Origin: Candidatus Nitrospira kreftii
Lineage (GTDB): Bacteria; Nitrospirota; Nitrospiria; Nitrospirales; Nitrospiraceae
Length of the DNA stretch: 64,000 nt
Direction of reading: 5' to 3'
Assembly: GCA_014058405.1 (NCBI GenBank)
Contig: CP047423.1
Span: 1,984,001-2,048,000, forward strand
Under the pieces are notes generated by a model, which saw only the letters and a program-made list of their open reading frames with translations, searched no databases and was not told the origin of the DNA. Every line of letters starts with the position of its first letter. The first letter of the stretch is position 1. The translations under genes were made by a program, and so were the position numbers. Below are positions 8,183 to 17,418 of the stretch, piece by piece.

Positions 8183-10864
8183 CTACTCCCCTGATTGCTG
8201 GATTAACTTGGCGACAAGCCCGGTCCATCCTGTCTGATGGCTGGCACCAAGACCGGCCCCGTTGTCGCCATGGAAGTACTCGTAGAAAAGTATCGTCTCG
8301 CGCCAGAACGGATCTTCCTGAAACTTCCTAGCCCCTCCAAAGACAGGGCGTCGTCCGGTTCCATCACGAAGGAAAATATGCGTTAGTCGTCGTGAGAGCT
8401 CTGAAGCAACTTCGTTTAAAGAGACGAATCGGCCGCTTCGAACCGGGTACTCAACCTTGTAGCTATGGCCAAGAAAGTAATGAAACTTCTGCAGCGATTC
8501 GATCAACAGATAGTTCACTGGAAACCAAATGGGACCACGCCAGTTTGAGTTGCCTCCGAACAACCCGGTCCTAGACTCGGCAGGCTCATAATCTACACGG
8601 TACTCACGCCCCATGATGGAGAGTATATAGGGGTGGTCCCTATGGTAACGGGAGAGCGCGCGGATGCCATAGGGCGACAGAAATTCATCCTCGTCGAGCA
8701 TATAGTGCAACACGGACTTAAGACGCGTCGGATTGACCAGCGATAAAAATCTTCGTACCTCGCCATTGAGGGATTGGGTCTCTACGTGAGCACTGAAATC
8801 AGGACGGTTTTCGATAAACCACTGCATGCGATGCTTGAACCGTGGAAGCTTGTCGATCAACTCAGAGTCCAGCGTTTCGACGGCAAACAGGGGAATTAAT
8901 CCCACAAGCGAGCGAACTTTAAGAGGGCAGGTTTGCCCATCAGGCAGGTGCAGTACATCGTAGAAGAAACCGTCTTCCCTATCCCATAATTCGATTTTTT
9001 CCCCACCGATGTTGTTCATGGCTCGGCAGATATAGACGAAGTGTTCAAAGAACTTGCTTGCGACATCTTCATACGCTCTATTATCACGTGCCAACTCCAG
9101 TGCGATTGAGAGCATATTCAGGCAATACATCCCCATCCAGCTCGTGGCATCCGACTGTTCGATATGGCCGCCAGTCGGCAAGGGCGCACTTCGATCGAAG
9201 ACCCCGATATTGTCGAGTCCCAAAAATCCACCTTGGAAGATGTTCTTGCCCTCGGCATCCTTTCGATTGACCCACCACGTGAAATTCAAGAGCAGCTTAT
9301 GAAACACACGCTCAAGGAAGACCCGATCACCGACTCCTTTTCGCTTCTTCTCGATCTTATAAACCCGCCAGGCCGCCCAGGCGTGGACCGGAGGGTTGAC
9401 GTCTCCAAAAGCCCATTCATACGCCGGAATTTGCCCATTCGGGTGCATGTACCATTCTCGCAGCATCAGGATCAGCTGTTCCTTGGCGAAAGTCGAATCG
9501 ACAAGGGCCAAGGGAATACAATGAAATGCCAAATCCCAAGCGGCATACCAGGGGTACTCCCACTTGTCCGGCATCGAGATCACATCGGCATTGTAAAGAT
9601 GGGACCAGTCTGAATTTCTTCCATGCAGTCGTTCAGGGGGAGGATCCGGCATCCCCGGATCACCCACAAGCCAGCGCTTCAAATCGTAGTGATAGAATTG
9701 TTTGCTCCACAGCAAGCCGGCAAAGGCCTGTCGCTGGACTTGCTTCGCATCTTCGGAGAGACCAGGCGGCGCGAGTTCGTCATAGAACTCATTGGCCTCC
9801 CCCATTCGCTGCGTGAAAAGACGATCGCACTCCGCAGCATCGAATCCACCCAACCCTACCTCATTCGTTAACCGTAGCCGAACCACGTCAGATTTCCCTG
9901 GCGGTAACGCGAAGACATAATGGGCAGCTCCCTTTGAGCCAAACTTCTCATGGTTAATCGCATCAGTTTGGCCTCCGATCACATAATCATGAAAGCTGTC
10001 TTTTACGTACTTGGCCCCCTCTTGATCGCCGTATAATCGTCTGGAGTTTGTCTCATTTTCAGTAAAGAGTAACGGGGGCTTTCGCTCGCACCAGAGTCGG
10101 CGTTCACCGTAGTACTCATGATCCAGCTCGATCACACTCCAGTCAGCAACTGCGGTGCCCTCACGCATTCTCGGCCGGCGAGCATCCAGTCCCCACGACC
10201 AAGTATTTCGAAACCATAGTGTGGGCAGGAGTGTGAGTACTGCGGGGTCAGGCCCGCGATTCACGACTTGTATACGGATATGTATCTCCTCGGGTGTCGC
10301 TTTCGCGTACTCCACGGCGACATCAAAATAGCGATTCTCGTCAAAGATGCCGGTATCGATCAACTCATACTCCAATTCTCCACGTTGCCGGCGTCGATTC
10401 TCCTCGGTCAGTTTTGCATAGGGAAACTCACACTGTGGATACTTATACAGATACTTCATGTACGAATGGGTTGGTGTTGAATCGACATAGAAATAATATT
10501 CCTTGGGGTCCTCTCCATGGTTACCCTCGTTTCCCGTCAGCCCGAATACCCGTTCTTTCAAAATGGGGTCGCGTCCGTTCCAGAGGGCAATAGCGAAGCA
10601 GATATATTGATGACGGTCAGAGATCCCGGCAATCCCATCTTCGTTCCAGCGGTAGGCGCGTGAGCGAGCATGGTCATGGGGGAACGATTCCCAGGCAGTT
10701 CCGTGGGGACTGTAGTCTTCGCGTACCGTTCCCCAGGCACGCTCGCTCAAATATGGCCCCCACCGTTTCCAATGTTGTTTACGGACGGCGTCCTCCTCGA
10801 GCCTCTGACACTCAGCTCCTTGGGAGGCGTTAGAATGAGCAGACGTCCGATCTGTTTTTCCCAC
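8183..10864 (-). CDS. GH63/MGH1-like glucosidase
   Basis: 893 residues resembling large bacterial glycoside hydrolases of the GH63 clan. The N-terminal part is rich in Trp/Tyr ([18 protein letters not shown], residues 45-62). A central (alpha/alpha)6 barrel has the hallmark [17 protein letters not shown], whose Asp is the likely general acid, and a later segment reads [18 protein letters not shown]. Substrates of relatives are alpha-glucosides or glucosylglycerate/mannosylglycerate; which applies here is unknown. No signal peptide is visible. The start is a GTG at 10864: an in-frame TGA lies 6 nt before it (three codons upstream), and a short GAGG lies just before it. It sits upstream of the GH133-like gene on the same strand. 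Confidence 0.83.
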   Translation of the reverse strand: MGKTDRTSAHSNASQGAECQRLEEDAVRKQHWKRWGPYLSERAWGTVREDYSPHGTAWESFPHDHARSRAYRWNEDGIAGISDRHQYICFAIALWNGRDPILKERVFGLTGNEGNHGEDPKEYYFYVDSTPTHSYMKYLYKYPQCEFPYAKLTEENRRRQRGELEYELIDTGIFDENRYFDVAVEYAKATPEEIHIRIQVVNRGPDPAVLTLLPTLWFRNTWSWGLDARRPRMREGTAVADWSVIELDHEYYGERRLWCERKPPLLFTENETNSRRLYGDQEGAKYVKDSFHDYVIGGQTDAINHEKFGSKGAAHYVFALPPGKSDVVRLRLTNEVGLGGFDAAECDRLFTQRMGEANEFYDELAPPGLSEDAKQVQRQAFAGLLWSKQFYHYDLKRWLVGDPGMPDPPPERLHGRNSDWSHLYNADVISMPDKWEYPWYAAWDLAFHCIPLALVDSTFAKEQLILMLREWYMHPNGQIPAYEWAFGDVNPPVHAWAAWRVYKIEKKRKGVGDRVFLERVFHKLLLNFTWWVNRKDAEGKNIFQGGFLGLDNIGVFDRSAPLPTGGHIEQSDATSWMGMYCLNMLSIALELARDNRAYEDVASKFFEHFVYICRAMNNIGGEKIELWDREDGFFYDVLHLPDGQTCPLKVRSLVGLIPLFAVETLDSELIDKLPRFKHRMQWFIENRPDFSAHVETQSLNGEVRRFLSLVNPTRLKSVLHYMLDEDEFLSPYGIRALSRYHRDHPYILSIMGREYRVDYEPAESRTGLFGGNSNWRGPIWFPVNYLLIESLQKFHYFLGHSYKVEYPVRSGRFVSLNEVASELSRRLTHIFLRDGTGRRPVFGGARKFQEDPFWRETILFYEYFHGDNGAGLGASHQTGWTGLVAKLIQQSGE

Positions 10865-11125
10865 GGGACCTCATTCAGTGGTGTCAGGACCAGCCGGCGC
10901 TGGCCACCATGCACCTGCTCATGACGAGAATCAAGCTGAACCGCAGTTGATTGAAACCCTCGTTCGATCCTTCTTCGGTCTATGTGGAGTTTGACTGAAT
11001 CGTACAGCACGAGGGCGTCAGGGGAGAAGTCTTAGGCTTGAACAATACGGTCTCATCGGCGAGAAGTGGGAGTGTCTAGAGTTGTTTGAGAATGGACGGA
11101 ATGGGAGGGCAGACGAATCGAGTGT

Positions 11126-11311
11126 TCAACTCCAGACGACGCGTTCCTGATTTAAGAGGTAGTCGATCACTTCGATACTATTGCGCATCTGGATCTGTGC
11201 CTGCTCAGACATCGGCAACACGGCACCGACCAATTTGCCGGACTCCATGTCCATGAGCGAAGGAATCCCTTCACCCGACAGTTTCTCAAGATCGCTGCGA
11301 AAGCTAGCCAA
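11126..11311 (-). CDS. Small conserved-looking protein, 61 residues
   Basis: 61 residues with an unusual TTG start, but the start is supported by a full AGGAGG Shine-Dalgarno six bases upstream. The peptide is amphipathic and cytoplasmic (MASFRSDLEKLSGEGIPSLM near the N-terminus, EVIDYLLNQERVVWS at the end) with no cysteine or membrane segment. I do not recognise a family. It stands between the GH63 gene and the beta-helix gene. The 261 bp on its 3' side, up to the GH63 start, contain only a weak competing frame (10747-11010), which I did not accept. Confidence 0.6.
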   Translation of the reverse strand: MASFRSDLEKLSGEGIPSLMDMESGKLVGAVLPMSEQAQIQMRNSIEVIDYLLNQERVVWS

Positions 11312-11458
11312 GGGAGACCTCCTGCTTGAATCCTTCTCGGCACGCTTACGTCAATACTTTAGGGAAATGACTCAGAAGCCCATGCTCCACGGAAAAAGCA
11401 TACCATACGCATTCTTTCCAGCATGAGAATAAGCTATCTATTGGTTTTTATAATGGAA

Positions 11459-12487
11459 TTATCTGGTCGGCACCGGCGGTAGAACAGGGGGGAGCGCTCC
11501 GAGGTAACGAAACCCGCCTCGATCAACCAAAGTTGTGTCGGACTTTAAGCGAAAGTCATTATGCTCTGCGTCGACAAAACGTGGATCGGCGGTAATATCC
11601 GATTCAACCTCAAGCTCCGGGGCATGAAGATTGGGCGATCCGGCTCTCATGTAGTTGGCTTCGCTATTGAATAATGCGTTATAGGAAGTCTTGGTCTGAC
11701 TCGAGGAGGCGATCAGCAGGCCAACGTTGTTCAAACCGAAAATATTCCCCGACACCTCGTTGATAGATAGGCCAAGGAAGGCTGCTCCCCTACCGTTTTT
11801 CACGAGAGTATTATTGATCAGCACCGTTTTTGCCTGATCGCTCACCACGACCGCCTCGAATAGACTTCTCGTGATGATGTTCCGTTCAAGCCGGACCGTA
11901 GACTTCCCACTCACATTTACACCATGATCGTTGTCGTGGATAACATTTCCGGTCAGTATGGCCTGAGAATCAGCGAAGTGGACGCCGGTTGTCTCGCTCC
12001 CACCGATCATGCAGTCCTCAATTCGGACGTCCTGTACCTGCTGGCCAAACACCATTCCCTTCACACGAAGTTGTCGAAGCGTGATGCGGTTTCCGTTGAA
12101 GATGCCGACAGCGTGCCCTCCATGTTCGTTGATGGTGAGCCCGCTGATCTCGATGTCCGTTGCCCCGTAGGGCCACTTCCCAACATGCAGCACGCCGACC
12201 ATCTCTCTCCGCCCCTGTAGCGTAACCTGATCGACCCCGACACCGACAATCTTGATCTTCTCTTTACTATGAATGGTCAAGTCCTGGGCATAGGATCCAG
12301 CTTGGATCATCACCATATCGCCTTTCCTAGCGCTATCGACCGCCTCTTGAATCGACGAGAAATCTCCCGAACCGTCGAGCGCAACAGTAATGGTCCGTGA
12401 GCCTGGCACAGTGTGTTCTGAGCCGGCAATGCCTAGCCCAGCCCCCGCGATCAAAAAGCCTATTACTGTAAGGAAAGCCTTTCGCAT
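11459..12487 (-). CDS. Secreted right-handed beta-helix protein (NosD/pectinesterase-like repeats)
   Basis: 342 residues. A signal peptide (about 1-22, core FLTVIGFLIAGAGLGIAG) precedes a pectinesterase-like opening, ITVALDGSGDFSSIQEAVDS. This is followed by about ten parallel beta-helix coils with regular I/V-Asn-Asn spacing such as GNVIHDNDHGVNVSG and ERNIITRS. The C-terminus has a proline-rich tail (LPPVLPPVPTR). The fold is typical of periplasmic or extracellular polysaccharide-binding or -modifying proteins. The catalytic residues of pectin methylesterase are not evident, so the role is structural or unknown. It is divergent from coaE. Confidence 0.78.
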   Translation of the reverse strand: MRKAFLTVIGFLIAGAGLGIAGSEHTVPGSRTITVALDGSGDFSSIQEAVDSARKGDMVMIQAGSYAQDLTIHSKEKIKIVGVGVDQVTLQGRREMVGVLHVGKWPYGATDIEISGLTINEHGGHAVGIFNGNRITLRQLRVKGMVFGQQVQDVRIEDCMIGGSETTGVHFADSQAILTGNVIHDNDHGVNVSGKSTVRLERNIITRSLFEAVVVSDQAKTVLINNTLVKNGRGAAFLGLSINEVSGNIFGLNNVGLLIASSSQTKTSYNALFNSEANYMRAGSPNLHAPELEVESDITADPRFVDAEHNDFRLKSDTTLVDRGGFRYLGALPPVLPPVPTR

Positions 12488-12580
12488 ATAGAAGGTCTTA
12501 CAAGCTGGAAACTGAGGATGTCAATTGCGGTTCCTTAGGCAGTTCCTTAGATGCTATGCCACGTGATAAGCTCTGCCGTC

Positions 12581-13171
12581 ATGATTCTCATTGGTCTCAC
12601 CGGGGGTGTAGCTACCGGAAAAAGCACCGTGGCAAAGATGTTTGAGCGGTGCGGTGCCATTATCATCGACGCTGATAAGTTGGCTCGAGAGGTGGTTCAG
12701 CCTGGCAAACCGGCCTGGCGCGAGATTGTTCGACGATTTGGAACCTCTATTCTTAATGAAGACAAGACGATCAACCGGCAAACACTTGGTCAGATTGTTT
12801 TTCAGAATCGGACGAAGCGTCGACAGCTCGAACGAATCATCCATCCACGTGTCGCACGCGAGCAGGCCCGACTAACAAAGCAGGCCGCACGCAAAGATCC
12901 CAACGCTGTCGTGATCTATGATGTCCCTCTCCTCTTCGAAGCCGGGATCGATAAGCGTGTGGATAAGACCGTTGTCGTGACTGCTGATCGTGAGACCCAG
13001 ATCGCAAGGCTCAAAAAGCGCAATGGACTCATGCGAGCGGAAGCGCTCCGGCGCATCCGTGGCCAGATGCCGCTCTCACTGAAACGGCATCGCGCGGATT
13101 ACGTACTTGACGGCACAAAGCAGCCTCGACGGCTTGCCAGCGATGTTACTCAATTGTTCAAGTCTTTTTAA
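12581..13171 (+). CDS. coaE: Dephospho-CoA kinase
   Basis: 196 residues. It phosphorylates the 3' hydroxyl of dephospho-CoA, the last step of coenzyme A synthesis. The P-loop GGVATGKS is at residues 8-15. The CoA-domain signatures IIDADKLAREVV and IIHPRVAREQ follow, then VIYDVPLLFEAG. Length is normal for the family. The frame is open to 12551, but the ATG at 12581 gives the standard MILIGLTGG opening; neither start has a good Shine-Dalgarno. A second CoA gene, coaX, is found at 31.2 kb. Confidence 0.93.
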   Translation: MILIGLTGGVATGKSTVAKMFERCGAIIIDADKLAREVVQPGKPAWREIVRRFGTSILNEDKTINRQTLGQIVFQNRTKRRQLERIIHPRVAREQARLTKQAARKDPNAVVIYDVPLLFEAGIDKRVDKTVVVTADRETQIARLKKRNGLMRAEALRRIRGQMPLSLKRHRADYVLDGTKQPRRLASDVTQLFKSF

Positions 13172-13326
13172 TCTCTTTTGTATGCTCCGCTTGGTTGCAT
13201 TTTGGAGGTTAAGGTCGCAGATAGTGTGCCTCTGAATGATTATTTCCGACCTGCAACACGCTCCTTTTATGAGTCCTAGATCATCCGGCTACCTTCTGCT
13301 TAATATCCTATGATACAGTCGGTGTG

Positions 13327-14250
13327 ATGCATAATGTTGTCATCATCGGTTCGGGTCCAGCTGGATTGACTGCCGCTATTTATGCGGCGCGGGCCAACCT
13401 GTCGCCGCTTCTCATCGAAGGTTGGCAATCCGGTGGACAACTTACGACTACCACGGAAGTTGAGAATTACCCCGGCTTTGCTAAAGGCATCATGGGTCCG
13501 GAGTTAATGAAGGAAATGCGAGTTCAGGCGGAACGGTTCGGAACGGAATTCCTCACTGGCGATGTCTCATCCGTCAATTTCATGCACCAGCCGCTCGCGC
13601 TCACGATCGACGGAGAAAGAAGTGTGGAGGCTAAGACCGTTATCATCGCCACCGGTGCTTCGGCGATTCAGATTGGACTCCCCAATGAGACGCGGCTGAC
13701 CGGCCATGGTGTCTCCACGTGTGCCACCTGCGACGGCTTTTTCTTTAGAGGGAGGGAATTGGTTGTGGTCGGTGGTGGCGACAGCGCCATGGAGGAAGCG
13801 ACGTTTCTTACGAAATTTGCCACAAAGGTGTCGATCATCCATCGTCGCGACAAACTTCGCGCATCGAAGATCATGCAAGAGCGTGCCATGAAGAACGAAA
13901 AAATATCGTTTCTCTGGAACTCGGTCGTAGAAGACATCCTGGGGGCCGATGTAGTGACTGGCGTTCGGCTCAAGAATACGGTTACCGGCAAAGTGTCCAA
14001 GGTGGCGTGCGCTGGTGTCTTCGTGGCCATCGGGCATAAGCCCAATACCGCGCTGTTTCACGGCCACATTGAGATGGATGAGAAAGGGTACATACACACT
14101 CACGCCGGAACAGCGACGAGTGTCTCTGGTGTCTTTGCCGCCGGGGACGTCCAGGACTCGAGATACCGACAAGCCGTCACCGCAGCCGGTACCGGCTGCA
14201 TGGCTGCGATCGACGCTGAACGATTTCTAGAGGCAATGGGACAGTACTAA
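13327..14250 (+). CDS. trxB: Thioredoxin-disulfide reductase
   Basis: 307 residues with the low-molecular-weight thioredoxin reductase layout. The FAD-binding GSGPAGLTAA is at residues 8-17. The redox pair CATC (Cys132/Cys135) sits in STCATCDGFFF. The NADPH-binding GGGDSAMEEA follows, and the C-terminal FAD motif is AAGDVQDSRYRQAVTAAG. It reduces thioredoxin in the cytoplasm using NADPH. A GTG at 13324 immediately precedes the ATG; the ATG is preferred, but no strong Shine-Dalgarno decides it. It is followed by thiI after 37 bp, on the same strand. Confidence 0.95.
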   Translation: MHNVVIIGSGPAGLTAAIYAARANLSPLLIEGWQSGGQLTTTTEVENYPGFAKGIMGPELMKEMRVQAERFGTEFLTGDVSSVNFMHQPLALTIDGERSVEAKTVIIATGASAIQIGLPNETRLTGHGVSTCATCDGFFFRGRELVVVGGGDSAMEEATFLTKFATKVSIIHRRDKLRASKIMQERAMKNEKISFLWNSVVEDILGADVVTGVRLKNTVTGKVSKVACAGVFVAIGHKPNTALFHGHIEMDEKGYIHTHAGTATSVSGVFAAGDVQDSRYRQAVTAAGTGCMAAIDAERFLEAMGQY

Positions 14251-14287
14251 GTTCCACCTTGCCGAGAATCTCATCAGATACCACCAC

Positions 14288-15475
14288 ATGCGTTGCGCCA
14301 TCGTTCATTATCATGAGCTTGCACTGAAGGGCTGCAATCGCGAATACTTCGAACAGTGCCTCATCCGAAACATTCGAACCGCCCTCAAAGATGTAGGAAT
14401 CCGACAGGTCGAGAACCTCCATAGTCGTATTCGCATTCGACTCCCGCTGGAAGTACGCCCGGAAGTCGTCCGGGACCGGTTACGGCGTGTTTGTGGCATC
14501 GCGAACTTTTCATTAGGCCGAGTACTCCCACTCAAGATTTCTGCGCCTAATCTGGACAGTCTCATAGCCGCGACGATCGAGGAGATCACGCCACACTCAT
14601 TTTCTACCTTCAGAGTGACGGCGAGACGAGCCGATAAGCGTCTGACTTTGACTTCGATGGATATTGAAAGAATGCTTGGTGCAGCAATCTGTCACAGAAC
14701 CGGAAAGAAAGTCAGTTTGAAGAACCCTGATATAACGATTTACGCCGAACTTCTGTCGAAGGAGGTGTTTTGCTCTGCAGAGAAAATCGAGGGGCCTGGC
14801 GGCATGCCGGTCGGCGTCAGCGGCAAGGTTGCCTGCTTGACTTCAGGTGGAATCGACTCTCCGGTCGCTGCCTATCGCATGATCAAGCGCGGGTGCGTGG
14901 TAAGTTTCATACACTTTTCTGGTCGCCCTTTGGTCAGCCGAGCCTCTGAGGAAAAAGTCCGCGACCTCGTCCGGACCCTGACTGCCTATCAGTATGATTC
15001 TCGGCTCTATATCATTCCATTCGGAGAAATCCAGCGCGAGATTGTCCTCGGTGCGCCCGCCCCCTTCCGGGTGGTGTTGTATCGGAGGATGATGGTACGA
15101 ATCGCTGAAGAATTAGCCAGGAAGGAGCACTGTTGGGCGCTCGTGACCGGCGATAGTCTCGGTCAAGTCGCCTCACAAACTCCGCATAATTTGTGCGCCA
15201 TTGAAGACGCAGCAGAATTTCCGATTCTCCGCCCCCTGATCGGAATGGATAAACGAGAGATTATTGATGAGGCGAAACGTATCGGCACCTACGACATTTC
15301 CATCGAACCGGACCAAGACTGCTGTAAACTCTTTGTCCCACCCCACCCGAGCACCAAAACCCGCGTAGAGGATGTGAGGAAGATTGAACGCATGCTGGAT
15401 ATTTCTACATTGGTCAAGCGAGGGCTGGAGAATGTTGAGCTGATCGAGTTGTCGTTCCCTTCAGCAACTGGGTAA
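14288..15475 (+). CDS. thiI: tRNA uracil 4-sulfurtransferase
   Basis: 395 residues: an N-terminal ferredoxin-like plus THUMP region (about 1-165), then a PP-loop ATPase domain with SGGIDSP at residues 186-192. It makes 4-thiouridine at tRNA position 8 and can contribute to thiazole synthesis. The C-terminal rhodanese domain of the E. coli protein is absent. Instead the protein ends shortly after DQDCCKLFVPPHPSTK, the form found in many bacteria that rely on an external sulfur donor. It lies just upstream of a tRNA-Ser gene, in the same direction. Confidence 0.92.
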   Translation: MRCAIVHYHELALKGCNREYFEQCLIRNIRTALKDVGIRQVENLHSRIRIRLPLEVRPEVVRDRLRRVCGIANFSLGRVLPLKISAPNLDSLIAATIEEITPHSFSTFRVTARRADKRLTLTSMDIERMLGAAICHRTGKKVSLKNPDITIYAELLSKEVFCSAEKIEGPGGMPVGVSGKVACLTSGGIDSPVAAYRMIKRGCVVSFIHFSGRPLVSRASEEKVRDLVRTLTAYQYDSRLYIIPFGEIQREIVLGAPAPFRVVLYRRMMVRIAEELARKEHCWALVTGDSLGQVASQTPHNLCAIEDAAEFPILRPLIGMDKREIIDEAKRIGTYDISIEPDQDCCKLFVPPHPSTKTRVEDVRKIERMLDISTLVKRGLENVELIELSFPSATG

Positions 15476-15619
15476 TTCGTCATTCCGTCCATGCGGTACA
15501 TAAAGAGAGCTGTACGAAGCCATTGCAAAACATCAATAGCCAAGGTAAGCTCGGCACATTCCTTGACCTCACTCGCTATCGCGCTTGCGATAGGCCAACC
15601 AGCCGAGCATCGACAAAGC

Positions 15620-15709
<90 letters not shown>

Positions 15710-15818
15710 TACCAACCGTTGGTTGACCTATCGCCTTTTAACCGATTTATCGTATCACTGGCGATGGATAAGCACCTTCGTGATGGTGTTTCCTGATGCA
15801 ACTCTCTAAGTTAGACTG

Positions 15819-17351
15819 TCATACTAATCCGAGGTCGATAGCTTTCTTTGCCAGGACTCTCCGCAATTCGACCATCGCCAACGTATCTCTCGCGCAGTAG
15901 CGCAATAACGATTCTCGTAACGCTGCCTGTTCCACCCAATCGGTTTCGACGAATACCATGCGGTAGTATTCAGCAGCGGCTTGCCCCCCTGCCTGAATCA
16001 CAAGATCGTCGTACCCAAGTGATGGCACAACAGCCGGCAACACGGACTTAATCGAATAGGATCCGTTGAAGCCTGGATGGTAGTAGTGTTCACGAATAAC
16101 CGGGAGGAGATCCCACAACCGTTTCAAAATTGATTTGAATGCTGATTTGAACTCAGGAAAGGTGTCCGCAAGTTGCCGGATGATCGCTTCTTCGTACGCT
16201 GAGTAGACAACGATGCTGCCTTTCTCCCCAAGTGATTCAATCAATGCCTTGGCCCACTGTTTACGAGGCTCCGATGCCTCGGCGTGGAGAAATTCATGGT
16301 GGGATAGTTCACCGGATTCCAGTTCGATGTGATTGGACCATTGAACGGGAATGGGCTGGTAGGGTCTGGTCAAGGGAAACCGTGGTAACGCCAACATGAC
16401 GGTTTCGATGTCCAAGTGGTGCACCGGATACGTGACGGCACGAAGGACTTTCCCCAAGTCAGAGGAGATCCACTCGATATTGTCTCTGACCTTTTGCTGC
16501 GCATCCGATAGTCGTGTGCCATCAGGAATATCGTCGATCGTCGTGATGCCTCGTCGCACAAGGTGGCTCACAATCTCTTTTTTCCCCGGCAAGTGATAGA
16601 TCCAGCGCGACGGTTTTTCTTTCGTGCAATGAGACCAAAAGGGACATTCATACGGAGTATGACAGTGTTGATCTGGCTCGACCGTCGGTGGCTCCGGTTT
16701 CAGCAATACTGTTTTCATAGCCGCCAACCGTTCCAGCACCTGGTCTCGACGATTTGTCACGGCTTCCGACACGTCTTCAATGGAGAAGAGCGCTTCCAGA
16801 TGAACCACCCCACCTTGGTAGAGATACCCCGTATTGATGTGCATCAGACAGGTCGCATCAAGCCTCAACCCGGTCCCTCGTACCACGTGGCTTTGTATCG
16901 ATAGGTCATCAAGGTGGACATCTTTCACTCTGCTCGATGACTTCACCTCGATCAAACGCCACGACGGCGATCCCTCCTCACAGCGCTGCACTCGCTCTAA
17001 AATATCCACACGCACAAGCACTCCGTCATGTTCAAACGCCCCCTCGAAGATGGCGGGGATCTCGGAATGTTGAAGCAAGGCAGCGGTCTCAGCAATTGCC
17101 GCCTCTCGCTGACGGAAGCCCGATTTCACCAGGATCCCCCCGGGGAAACGCTGCTGCGCAAGGATACCGATCTCCGTTCCCATGTCCAGAATCGCCTGCA
17201 TCGACGCATCCGGCGTGGTGGCCAATGCAGGCTGATGAATTTCTAAGTAGAGCCGCTTATGACATTGCAGTCCTGAGAGGAACTTCGATTTTGACAAACG
17301 GGGTGGTGTGAAACTACCCGATGCTCCGTTGTGAGAATTAGCTATTGTCAT
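15819..17351 (-). CDS. DUF2779 protein: Cas4/AddB-like Fe-S nuclease joined to DEDDy exonuclease-like domain
   Basis: 510 residues. The N-terminal half has a PD-(D/E)xK-type site (Asp116, then E135-V-K137). Four cysteines (Cys30 and Cys230, 236, 242 in HCHTPYECPFWSHC) are placed as in Cas4/AddB iron-sulfur nucleases. The C-terminal half carries HLDIETV (Asp314, Glu316) and YCARDTLAMVEL (Tyr485, Asp489), as in DEDDy 3'-5' exonucleases; this region corresponds to DUF2779. A DNA-processing role is inferred. It is divergent from the MATE exporter and not near CRISPR or cas genes. I place it as a TM0106/RecB-like nuclease; in vivo function is unknown. Confidence 0.78.
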   Translation of the reverse strand: MTIANSHNGASGSFTPPRLSKSKFLSGLQCHKRLYLEIHQPALATTPDASMQAILDMGTEIGILAQQRFPGGILVKSGFRQREAAIAETAALLQHSEIPAIFEGAFEHDGVLVRVDILERVQRCEEGSPSWRLIEVKSSSRVKDVHLDDLSIQSHVVRGTGLRLDATCLMHINTGYLYQGGVVHLEALFSIEDVSEAVTNRRDQVLERLAAMKTVLLKPEPPTVEPDQHCHTPYECPFWSHCTKEKPSRWIYHLPGKKEIVSHLVRRGITTIDDIPDGTRLSDAQQKVRDNIEWISSDLGKVLRAVTYPVHHLDIETVMLALPRFPLTRPYQPIPVQWSNHIELESGELSHHEFLHAEASEPRKQWAKALIESLGEKGSIVVYSAYEEAIIRQLADTFPEFKSAFKSILKRLWDLLPVIREHYYHPGFNGSYSIKSVLPAVVPSLGYDDLVIQAGGQAAAEYYRMVFVETDWVEQAALRESLLRYCARDTLAMVELRRVLAKKAIDLGLV

Positions 17352-17418
17352 CCTGCCTCTTATGCGATCACTGATTTCTTATCAGGTGTGCTGAGGAACT
17401 CTGTTAGGATAGCGCCCC

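Noticed and set aside
10747..11010. Minus-strand 87-residue frame covering the start of the GH63 gene
   Set aside because: Overlaps the coding start of a clear large gene and has no recognised motif, though the segment PPKELSVRG could be an older gene fragment.
15819..17351. Assigning the nuclease as a CRISPR Cas4
   Set aside because: No CRISPR array or cas genes in the window, and the C-terminal DEDDy part differs from Cas4.
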